NCBI RefSeq assembly: GCF_011040495.1
Contig: NZ_CP049037.1
Coordinates: 806,001 to 870,000 of the forward strand
Source of the DNA: Pseudohalocynthiibacter aestuariivivens
GTDB taxonomy: Bacteria > Pseudomonadota > Alphaproteobacteria > Rhodobacterales > Rhodobacteraceae
Direction of reading: 5' to 3'
Length of the DNA: 64,000 bases
Below the pieces are notes generated by a model. That model was not told where the DNA came from. It worked only from the letters and a program-made list of their open reading frames with translations, and made no database searches. Below, one piece after another: positions 54,665 to 62,281 of this stretch; the stretch's first letter is position 1; each line of letters begins with the position of its first letter. The translations under genes were made by a program, and so were the position numbers.

Positions 54665-55693
54665 ATGACGCCATTTGCCGTTGCAGGCGTACAGATGTAC
54701 GTAAATGCATTACAACCAAACGTGGATGGAATGATCCACCGGCTTGATGTGCTTATGGCCCGCTTCCCCTGGACACAGATGGTTCTGTTTTCAGAACTTG
54801 CGCCATTTGGCCCGCTGACCAAGTTTTCTCTGCCACTGCTCAACGAGACGATTGATCGTTTTCGCGAGGCGGCAATCAAACACAATATCTGGCTGATCCC
54901 CGGTTCGATGTTCGAGACCGCCGAAGACGGACGCATCTACAACACCTCGACCGTGATCAATCCGGCTGGCGAAATCATCGCCAACTACCGCAAGATGTTT
55001 CCTTTCCGCCCCTACGAGGCGGGCGTTGAGGCGGGCACCGGTTTCTGCGTCTTTGACGTGCCTGATGTGGGCCGCTTTGGCCTGTCGATCTGCTATGATA
55101 TCTGGTTCCCCGAAACCACCCGACAGCTGACGTCTCAGGGCGTCGAGGTGCTGCTGCACCCGGTTTTGACCGGCACCACCGACCGCGACGCGGAGCTCAG
55201 CATCGCGCGTGCGACCGCCGCACAGTTCCAGTGTTACGTGGTCGATGTGAACGGTCTGGGCGCGGGCGGCGTGGGTAAATCCTGCGTCATTGACCCCTCT
55301 GCCACGGTGCTGCACCAATCGGCCGGCCAAGAGGACATGTTCCCGATTGAGATGGATCTGGATCATGTGCGCCGCCAACGTGAGGCGGGCATGAAAGGAC
55401 TGGGTCAGGTGCTCAAGAGTTTCCGCGACCGATCGGTTGATTTCTCGGTCTATGACCGCGCCAGCGGCACCGATGCTTATCTGCATTCGCTCGGCGCTCT
55501 GGAAATCCCCAAACAGGGCTCACGCGCAGGACTTCGCAGTGAGGAACCAAACGTGGCCGAACAGCGTTCAGATGTTGAACTGGCAAGCGCGACCGAAGTG
55601 TTCAAAGGGGCACTGATCGCGCCAAATGCAATGGCCGAGGCAAACGAACAACCAAAAAGCGACGAGAGGGAGGCAGCGCCCTACACCGTCTGA
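54665..55693 (+). CDS. Nitrilase-superfamily amidase (carbon-nitrogen hydrolase)
   Basis: 342 residues with the Glu-Lys-Cys triad: E44 (FSELAPFG), K110 (NYRKMFPF) and C143 (SICYDIWFPE). The CN-hydrolase fold covers residues ~5-270. The last ~60 residues are acidic, low-complexity and unusual for the family. Substrates may be amides, N-carbamoyl amines or nitriles. First of a four-gene operon with a decarboxylase, an ATP-grasp ligase and an Ntn-hydrolase; N-carbamoylputrescine-type chemistry is an inference from the decarboxylase. Confidence 0.85.
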   Translation: MTPFAVAGVQMYVNALQPNVDGMIHRLDVLMARFPWTQMVLFSELAPFGPLTKFSLPLLNETIDRFREAAIKHNIWLIPGSMFETAEDGRIYNTSTVINPAGEIIANYRKMFPFRPYEAGVEAGTGFCVFDVPDVGRFGLSICYDIWFPETTRQLTSQGVEVLLHPVLTGTTDRDAELSIARATAAQFQCYVVDVNGLGAGGVGKSCVIDPSATVLHQSAGQEDMFPIEMDLDHVRRQREAGMKGLGQVLKSFRDRSVDFSVYDRASGTDAYLHSLGALEIPKQGSRAGLRSEEPNVAEQRSDVELASATEVFKGALIAPNAMAEANEQPKSDEREAAPYTV

Positions 55694-55706
55694 CACAAAA
55701 AAAATA

Positions 55707-55761
55707 GCGGCCGATCATCGACTGCCTGTACCATAATCTAGTGCATTTTAGATCGGTCGCA
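55707..55761 (+). other. Imperfect inverted repeat before the decarboxylase gene
   Basis: GCGGCCGAT (from 55707) can pair with ATCGGTCGC (ending 55761) with one G-U pair, enclosing about 37 bases in the 88-bp gap between the amidase and decarboxylase genes. It might temper read-through within the operon. Weak evidence. Confidence 0.25.
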
Positions 55762-55781
55762 TAACAGCGGGGACTAAATCT

Positions 55782-58541
55782 ATGCAATCAATGGGTGACT
55801 ATTATTCTGCCGTCCAGTTGCGCTCGGACAGGTGGAGCCAGTTACGCGAGGCCGCCGATGCCCTGTCGCGCGCACCAGAGGGGCGAAATGCCAAGGCCAA
55901 TCTGGAAAAAATCACCGAGCTTTTCGATTCTCTCTCCCTGATCGAAGCTTACTGGGCCTTTCCCGGGGTTCAGGCCTTTGACACGCTGCGCCGCCATTTC
56001 GACCACCGAAATTTTGCCGATCTCGCGTTTTCCGTGCAGCGTATTACGCGCGCTCTGACAACCGGCGCGTACCGTCGGCGCCACATTCCACTTGATCGTG
56101 ACAGTTCTGATCTGGACGAGCACGAAGATGAGGCAATCCAGTCGTTAGAGGCCCGCGCCCTCAGCAAACCCTACTTCGAAGTGATGATCGTCGACAATCT
56201 GAACGAACATCAGGAACGCTGGATGAAGTCCAACTTTGCCCAGATGCGGCGGCCCGAAGACCAGTTTCACTATGAGACCGTGGTTGTTCCCAGCCTTCAG
56301 GATGCGCTGATCGGTATCCTCTTCAACCACAATATTCAGGCCATCGTTGTCCGACCCGGTCTGATACTGGAATCAAAGGTCGAATTGGCAATCCTGACCC
56401 GGTATCTGAACCGCGCGGGTGGGCTGGAGGCGCTCGAAAATCTAGAGCCGCAGAACTACGGCCCGGAACTCTGTCGGATGATCGCAAAGGTCCGTCCCGA
56501 ACTCGACGCCTACCTGATCACCGAACGATCAGTCGAGGACATCGCCGGGCTGGATTTGGGGATCTGTCGCCGGGTGTTCTATAACCAAGAAGATTTCCTT
56601 GAACTGCACCTGAACATCCTGCGCGGCGTGCAATCACGCTACAACACGCCCTTTTTCACAGCACTTGTGGAATACTCCAAGCAACCGACCGGCGTTTTTC
56701 ACGCGATGCCGATCAGCCGCGGCAAATCCATCTCGCGCTCGCATTGGATTCAGGACATGGGGGCGTTCTACGGCCCCAACATTTTCCTTGCCGAAACGTC
56801 GGCAACGTCCGGCGGGTTGGACAGCCTGCTGGAACCGCACGGCCCCATCAAAGAGGCACAGCGGCTGGCCAGCCGTGCCTTTGGTTCGAAACAGACCTAT
56901 TTCGCTACCAACGGCACCTCGACCTGCAACAAGATCGTCGTCCAAGCCCTTGTCAGGCCGGGGGATATCGTCCTGATCGACCGCGATTGTCACAAGTCAC
57001 ACCACTACGGCATGGTGCTGGCTGGCGCGCAGGTCTGTTACCTCGACAGCTATCCGCTGAATGAATATTCCATGTATGGCGCGGTTCCCCTGCGCGAGAT
57101 CAAGCACCAGCTTTTGGCGCTCAAGGCGGCAGGCAAGCTGGATCGCGTGCGGATGCTGTTGCTGACCAACTGCACCTTTGATGGCATCGTCTACAATGTC
57201 GAACGGATGATGGAGGAATGTCTGGCGATCAAACCAGACCTGATCTTCCTGTGGGACGAGGCATGGTTTGCCTTTGCCCGGTTCGGCCCCACCTACCGGC
57301 AACGCACCGGCATGAACGCAGCCAATACCCTGCGCGAACGCCTGCGCAGTGATGCGCATGCCGCCGCCTACGCGGAACAACAGGCCAAGCTGAAAGACGC
57401 AGATGATGAGACCCTGCTCGATACCCGGCTCATTCCACCACCCAATGCACGCGTGCGCGTCTATGCTACCCAGTCGACACACAAGACGCTGACTTCGTTG
57501 CGCCAAGGGTCGATGATCCACGTCAACGATCAGGACTTCAAAGGCGAGGTCGAGGCATCGTTCCACGAAGCATACATGACCCACACATCCACCTCACCCA
57601 ACTACCAGATCATCGCATCGCTGGATGTCGGCCGTAGGCAGGTAGAGCTGGAAGGTTTCGAATTTGTCCAGCGGCAGGTCGAGGCGGCCATGTCGATGCG
57701 GCGGGCGATTTCCACCCACCCGCTGCTGAAAAAGTACTTCAAGGTGCTGACCGCAGGCGACATGATTCCAGAGACCCATCGCGAAAGCGGGGTCCAAAGC
57801 TATTACGATCCCGAACAAGGCTGGACCGATATCTGGGATTGCTGGGAAAAAGACGAATTCGTGCTGGATGCAACGCGCGTCACGCTCGCTGTCGGTGGCA
57901 CAGGCTGGGATGGCGACACGTTCAAGACCGAAATCTTGATGGATAAATACGGCATCCAGATCAACAAGACGTCGCGCAACACAGTCCTCTTCATGACCAA
58001 TATCGGCACCACGCGCAGTTCGGTCGCCTATCTGATCGAAGTGCTGGTCGAGATTGCCAAGGAGCTGGATGATCTGATCGACGACGCATCGATGATGGAA
58101 CGGCGCGGGTTTGAAAAACGCGTGGCGAACCTGATGGACGACCTGCCGCCCCTGCCCGACTTCAGCCGTTTCCACGACGCGTTCCGCACCGATGATGTAA
58201 CGTCAGAGGGCGACATCCGCTCGGCGTTCTTTCTATCCTACGATGAACGCAACTGTGACTATCTGGAACTGAACGGCTCGCTCAAGGAGGCAATGGAAAG
58301 TGGCGAAGAGGTCGTATCGGCCTCGTTCATCATCCCCTACCCGCCCGGCTTTCCAATCTTGGTCCCCGGACAGGTCGTCAGCGAAGGCATCCTTGCGTTC
58401 ATGCGCGCATTGGATGTCAGCGAAATCCACGGCTACCGGCCCGATCTGGGATTGCGCGTCTTTGCCAAGGACGCATTGAAACAGCAGATCAAGACCAACG
58501 CAGCACGGCTCAAGCTGAACGTGCAACGACAGAAAACATAA
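55782..58541 (+). CDS. Orn/Lys/Arg decarboxylase-like PLP enzyme
   Basis: 919 residues. N-terminal ~270 residues resemble the wing/CheY-like region of biodegradative decarboxylases. The PLP domain has ATNGTSTCNKIVVQALVRPG, the Asp of the PLP-binding loop in LWDEAWFAF, and Schiff-base K568 in STHKTLTSLRQGSMIH. A C-terminal domain follows (PYPPGFPILVPGQ). The family decarboxylates arginine, ornithine or lysine to an amine. It is longer than ordinary inducible decarboxylases (~750) and probably an outlier member. Second gene of the operon. Confidence 0.82.
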   Translation: MQSMGDYYSAVQLRSDRWSQLREAADALSRAPEGRNAKANLEKITELFDSLSLIEAYWAFPGVQAFDTLRRHFDHRNFADLAFSVQRITRALTTGAYRRRHIPLDRDSSDLDEHEDEAIQSLEARALSKPYFEVMIVDNLNEHQERWMKSNFAQMRRPEDQFHYETVVVPSLQDALIGILFNHNIQAIVVRPGLILESKVELAILTRYLNRAGGLEALENLEPQNYGPELCRMIAKVRPELDAYLITERSVEDIAGLDLGICRRVFYNQEDFLELHLNILRGVQSRYNTPFFTALVEYSKQPTGVFHAMPISRGKSISRSHWIQDMGAFYGPNIFLAETSATSGGLDSLLEPHGPIKEAQRLASRAFGSKQTYFATNGTSTCNKIVVQALVRPGDIVLIDRDCHKSHHYGMVLAGAQVCYLDSYPLNEYSMYGAVPLREIKHQLLALKAAGKLDRVRMLLLTNCTFDGIVYNVERMMEECLAIKPDLIFLWDEAWFAFARFGPTYRQRTGMNAANTLRERLRSDAHAAAYAEQQAKLKDADDETLLDTRLIPPPNARVRVYATQSTHKTLTSLRQGSMIHVNDQDFKGEVEASFHEAYMTHTSTSPNYQIIASLDVGRRQVELEGFEFVQRQVEAAMSMRRAISTHPLLKKYFKVLTAGDMIPETHRESGVQSYYDPEQGWTDIWDCWEKDEFVLDATRVTLAVGGTGWDGDTFKTEILMDKYGIQINKTSRNTVLFMTNIGTTRSSVAYLIEVLVEIAKELDDLIDDASMMERRGFEKRVANLMDDLPPLPDFSRFHDAFRTDDVTSEGDIRSAFFLSYDERNCDYLELNGSLKEAMESGEEVVSASFIIPYPPGFPILVPGQVVSEGILAFMRALDVSEIHGYRPDLGLRVFAKDALKQQIKTNAARLKLNVQRQKT

Positions 58542-58587
58542 TAAGAAACTGATAAAAACAGAAAATACGTCCAAGGGAGAACGACAA

Positions 58588-60072
58588 ATGGCCAAAAAGG
58601 CAGAACCCAAAAGCAAATCGGCTGACCTGAAGAACATCTCGGAAATCCGCCGCCATTTTCACCGCAACGAAGACCCGATCTATTTCATCTCGGCCACCAA
58701 TTTTAACCTTCTGGGGCTGGACGAATGGTGCAAGAATTTCAAATATATCTGCTATATCGACTGCTACGGCGGCAAACACCCGAACGTGTTCTGCCCGTCC
58801 GAGCAGCCACATGCCGAATTCCAGTCGATCGAAGATATCAACAACTATCTCTTGCAGCACAAAGAGGTCATCGACCTGATCAAGCGCCGCGGCGGCAAGC
58901 CCAAGTTCGTGTTCCTGATGTTCGACGAGGAAACCGAACGCCTGTCCAAGGAACTTGGCGCCGACGTCTGGTTCCCCAAGGCCAAACTGCGTACCGCGAT
59001 GGACAACAAGATCGAGACTGTCCGCATCGGCAACAAGGCCGGCGTGCCGTCGGTCCCGAACACCCTGTCCGAGGTCAAATCCTACGACCACTTGCGTGAG
59101 GTTTGCGAAAAGGCCGGTATCGGTCACGATCTGGTTCTGCAATCGGCCTTTGGTGACAGCGGGCACACCACGTTCTTTATCAAATCCGAGGCCGACTTCC
59201 GCCGTCACGAGCATGAGATCATCGGCGAGGGCGAGATCAAGATCATGAAGCGGATCGATTGCCGCGGCTCTGCGATCGAAGCCTGCGCCACCAAGGAAGG
59301 CACCATCGTCGGCCCGCTCATGACAGAACTGGTGGGGTTCAAAGAACTGACCCCCTATCGCGGCGGCTGGTGCGGAAACGAGATTTTCAGCACCGCCTTC
59401 CCGCCCAAGGTCCGCCAGAAAGCTCGCGATCTGACGTTCAAATTCGGTGAGCAACTGCGCAAAGAGGGCTATCGCGGCTATTTCGAGCTGGATTTCCTGA
59501 TCGACAAGAAAACCGGCGATATCTGGCTGGGCGAATTGAATCCACGCATCACCGGTGCCAGTTCAATGACCAACCACGCGGCTTTTGCCCATGCTGACGC
59601 GCCGCTCTTCCTCTTCCACCTTCTTGAGTTTTCCAAGAAGAAATTCGATCTTGATGTCGAGGAACTGAATGCCCGCTGGGCCGATCCCAAAATGATCGAC
59701 GGCTGGAGCCAGATGGTCATCAAGCATACCGACGATACCGTTGATATTGCCACCGAAGTTCCCGAAACCGGTATTTACCGGATGAAAGAGGACGGCAGCA
59801 TCGACTTCAACCGCTTTGATTATCACCGGCGCGCGGTAGAAAACGAGAACGAGGCATTCTTCCTGCGTATCCTGCAACCGGGCGATTATCGCTACGAGGG
59901 TGCCGATATCGGCATTCTGGTAACGCGCGGGCGCTCGATGACGCCGGGCTTCCAGCTTAACGAACGCGGAAAACGCTGGATTCACGGGATCAAGCAAGGC
60001 GTTTCAGCCCGGCCCATGCCCACCGCCGAGGCGGGTCCGGCACTGGCCGACCCTGCCTTTAAGATCATGTAG
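58588..60072 (+). CDS. ATP-grasp ligase (biotin-carboxylase-like)
   Basis: 494 residues with an ATP-grasp fold: KLRTAMDNKIETVRIGNKAG, the Gly-rich loop in QSAFGDSGHTTFF, and the Mg/ATP motif E316-x-N318-x-R320 (GELNPRITGASS). No biotin-carrier domain. Such stand-alone ligases join a carboxylate to an amine or thiol using ATP. It starts 46 bp after the decarboxylase; a decarboxylation product is a natural partner. The precise ligation cannot be read from sequence. Confidence 0.78.
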   Translation: MAKKAEPKSKSADLKNISEIRRHFHRNEDPIYFISATNFNLLGLDEWCKNFKYICYIDCYGGKHPNVFCPSEQPHAEFQSIEDINNYLLQHKEVIDLIKRRGGKPKFVFLMFDEETERLSKELGADVWFPKAKLRTAMDNKIETVRIGNKAGVPSVPNTLSEVKSYDHLREVCEKAGIGHDLVLQSAFGDSGHTTFFIKSEADFRRHEHEIIGEGEIKIMKRIDCRGSAIEACATKEGTIVGPLMTELVGFKELTPYRGGWCGNEIFSTAFPPKVRQKARDLTFKFGEQLRKEGYRGYFELDFLIDKKTGDIWLGELNPRITGASSMTNHAAFAHADAPLFLFHLLEFSKKKFDLDVEELNARWADPKMIDGWSQMVIKHTDDTVDIATEVPETGIYRMKEDGSIDFNRFDYHRRAVENENEAFFLRILQPGDYRYEGADIGILVTRGRSMTPGFQLNERGKRWIHGIKQGVSARPMPTAEAGPALADPAFKIM

Positions 60073-60094
60073 ACGAAAGGCAGGCTCACGCCGT

Positions 60095-61084
60095 ATGCAA
60101 CTGAACTGGCGCGCCATTTCCGAGGATGAACCCGGCCCCAAGTGGGCCGGGCTTTTCCATGAGTACTGGCCCGATTATCACCGTTGGTGGGCACGTGAGG
60201 GCCCCGAAGCGCGCCCCGGCTTTCTGGACAGTCACAAGGCATTGCGCGCGCATATGCCCGAACTTCTGCCGCTCTATGACCAACTTTGCGAATTGGCAGG
60301 CGGCACCGATCATGCCGCACGCTTCCTCAGCTTTTATTGCCCGCCGCCATATCTCTCATCTTGCTCACAGGCGATCTGGCCCGGCGAAGAACCGGTGATG
60401 GTGCGCAATTACGACTACTCGCCAAAGGCGTTCGACAGCCTGACCCTGCGGACCAAATGGCAGGGGCGCACGGTCATGGGCACGTCGGACGGGCTTTGGG
60501 GGCTGGTTGACGGGATCAACGACGCGGGCCTCGCAGTGTCGCTGACCTTTGGCGGACGACGTGTGGTCGGCGACGGGTTCGGCGTGCCGCTGATCCTGCG
60601 TTATGTGCTGCAAACCTGCGAAACGGCTGCCGAAGCGGGCAAGGTGCTGGCACGTATCCCCACCCACATGAGCTACAATGTCACCGTCGTTGATGCACAG
60701 CGGCGCTATCTGACGGCGCTGATGGCCCCTGATCGCAAGACGGTCATCACCCATCAGGCCGTCGCCACCAACCACCAAGAACGCGTCGAGTGGGCCAGTC
60801 ATGCGCGATTTACCGCCACAGTCGAACGCGAGCGGTTCCTGCTGCAACGGTTAACCCTGCACGTCGAACCGGAAGAGAAATTCATCAACGCTTTCCTGCG
60901 TCCGCCGCTTTATTCCACGCGCTTCGATCAGGGTTTCGGCACGCTCTATACTGCCGTCTATCGTCCTCAGCGCCTCCAGATGGAGCTACGATGGCCGCGT
61001 GCACGCTGGCCGTTCAATCTGAATGATTTTCACGAGGATCTGCGGCTGATCTATACCCCAGAGGGTCAAGCGCAGGACACCTGA
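60095..61084 (+). CDS. C45-family Ntn-hydrolase/acyltransferase
   Basis: 329 residues of the isopenicillin-N acyltransferase (C45) family. The likely autoprocessing nucleophile is C90 (PPYLSSCSQAIW) and the family motif MVRNYDYSP follows. C45 enzymes are made as precursors, cleaved before the Cys, and transfer or hydrolyse acyl groups on amides. No signal peptide is visible. Starts 22 bp after the ATP-grasp gene and ends the operon; its stop faces the GlxA-type regulator. Confidence 0.78.
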   Translation: MQLNWRAISEDEPGPKWAGLFHEYWPDYHRWWAREGPEARPGFLDSHKALRAHMPELLPLYDQLCELAGGTDHAARFLSFYCPPPYLSSCSQAIWPGEEPVMVRNYDYSPKAFDSLTLRTKWQGRTVMGTSDGLWGLVDGINDAGLAVSLTFGGRRVVGDGFGVPLILRYVLQTCETAAEAGKVLARIPTHMSYNVTVVDAQRRYLTALMAPDRKTVITHQAVATNHQERVEWASHARFTATVERERFLLQRLTLHVEPEEKFINAFLRPPLYSTRFDQGFGTLYTAVYRPQRLQMELRWPRARWPFNLNDFHEDLRLIYTPEGQAQDT

Positions 61085-61123
61085 CCACATCCCCCATCCG
61101 CGGCGCATCCGCAGCGGGCTTTC

Positions 61124-62125
61124 TCACCATCTTTTTCGAAATTTGCTGGGGGATATGTCGAATTTCCCCCGGAACACGCGCGCAAAAGCGGACGTGTCGC
61201 CAAATCCCGTCGCGGCGGCGATCTCGGAAATCGGCAGATCGGTTTCGGACAACAGCGCATAGCCCCTGCTCAACCGCAGATCGGCGTAATACTGCCTTGG
61301 GCTCTGCCGCGCGTGCTCGGCAAAGCTGCGCTCAAGTTGCCTCCGTGAAATGCCGATCTCCTTTGCGATGCGTTCCACCGTAAGCGGCTCTTCCAGATGG
61401 GTTTGCATGATGCGGATGGCAGCGATCAGGTTCTTGTTGCGACTACCCAGAATAGCAGATTGGGCGGTTTTTTGCGGCGCATGTTCAGAATGGCTGCGCC
61501 CGTGCAGACACATATCCGACACCACCAACGCAAATTCCGGTCCGAAATCGTCCTCGATCACGTTCAGCATCAGATCGGTCGACGCGCTGCCACCTGCCGC
61601 CGTCATCAGATCGCCGTCAATCTCGAACAGGTTCGGCGATGGCAAAAGGTCGGGAAATGTCTCCAGAAACGCGGGCTGGTTCTCCCAGTGCAGCGTAAAA
61701 GTGCGCCCGCGCAGCAACCCGGCCTTTGCCAGTGTAAACGCCCCGGTGCAGATCGCCCCGACCGCGACGCCATGCGCCGCCTGCCGTGCGGTCCATTGCA
61801 CCAGCCGCGTATTCATGGTTTCGGATGGCTCCACCCCGGCACACACAAAGACGCGCGTGCCGCGTGCGGCGTTGGCAATCGGCCCGTCCGGCACCAATTG
61901 CAGGTTGTTCGAGCAGCGGATTGGTGCCCCGTCAGTGGTCATTGTGCGCCACCGATAAAGCTCTTGCTGCGAAATCTGGTTGGCCACACGCAAAGGCTCA
62001 ATCGCGGCGCTCAGCGCCAGCATGGTCAGCTTGGGCAACAAAACGAAATCAAAATCGCGCGGGGTGTCCACCTTGGGAATCGTGAAACTGGCGGATCCCT
62101 TGGCAATATAGTCCGACTGCGACAC
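61124..62125 (-). CDS. GlxA-family AraC regulator (GbdR-like)
   Basis: 333 residues: N-terminal DJ-1/PfpI-like domain (FDFVLLPKLTMLALSAAIEP, VGAICTGAFTLAKAGLL) and C-terminal AraC helix-turn-helix (EPLTVERIAKEIGISRRQLE, SEIAAATGFGDTSAFARVF). This is the layout of GbdR, which controls glycine-betaine and dimethylglycine catabolism. GTG at 62125 follows GAGGAG at seven bases; the ATG at 62176 has none. Divergent from a dimethylglycine dehydrogenase-like gene, its probable target. Confidence 0.85.
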   Translation of the reverse strand: MSQSDYIAKGSASFTIPKVDTPRDFDFVLLPKLTMLALSAAIEPLRVANQISQQELYRWRTMTTDGAPIRCSNNLQLVPDGPIANAARGTRVFVCAGVEPSETMNTRLVQWTARQAAHGVAVGAICTGAFTLAKAGLLRGRTFTLHWENQPAFLETFPDLLPSPNLFEIDGDLMTAAGGSASTDLMLNVIEDDFGPEFALVVSDMCLHGRSHSEHAPQKTAQSAILGSRNKNLIAAIRIMQTHLEEPLTVERIAKEIGISRRQLERSFAEHARQSPRQYYADLRLSRGYALLSETDLPISEIAAATGFGDTSAFARVFRGKFDISPSKFRKRW

Positions 62126-62205
62126 CGCATGGCTCCTCAAGACGCATGACTTTCTCTGTATCATGCGGCAGCACACGGGCCTAGTCAGATTAGACGATGT
62201 TCAAA

Positions 62206-62225
62206 TCAACAAAATTCAACAAAAT
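62206..62225. repeat. Tandem direct repeat TCAACAAAAT x2
   Basis: Two exact adjacent 10-bp copies (62206-62215, 62216-62225) in the divergent gap of the GlxA-type regulator and the dehydrogenase. AraC-family proteins commonly bind direct repeats, so this is a strong candidate operator. Confidence 0.6.
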
Positions 62226-62255
62226 ATGTTGCATTTTGACCGTTATCTGCAACAT
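62226..62255. promoter_or_regulatory. Inverted repeat ATGTTGCA-N14-TGCAACAT
   Basis: A perfect 8-bp dyad (62226-62233, 62248-62255) directly after the tandem repeat and 26 bp before the dehydrogenase start, near its promoter. It may bind the GlxA-type regulator or a second factor. Confidence 0.5.
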
Positions 62256-62281
62256 TTCCGAAACCAACAAAGGGTAAGGGC

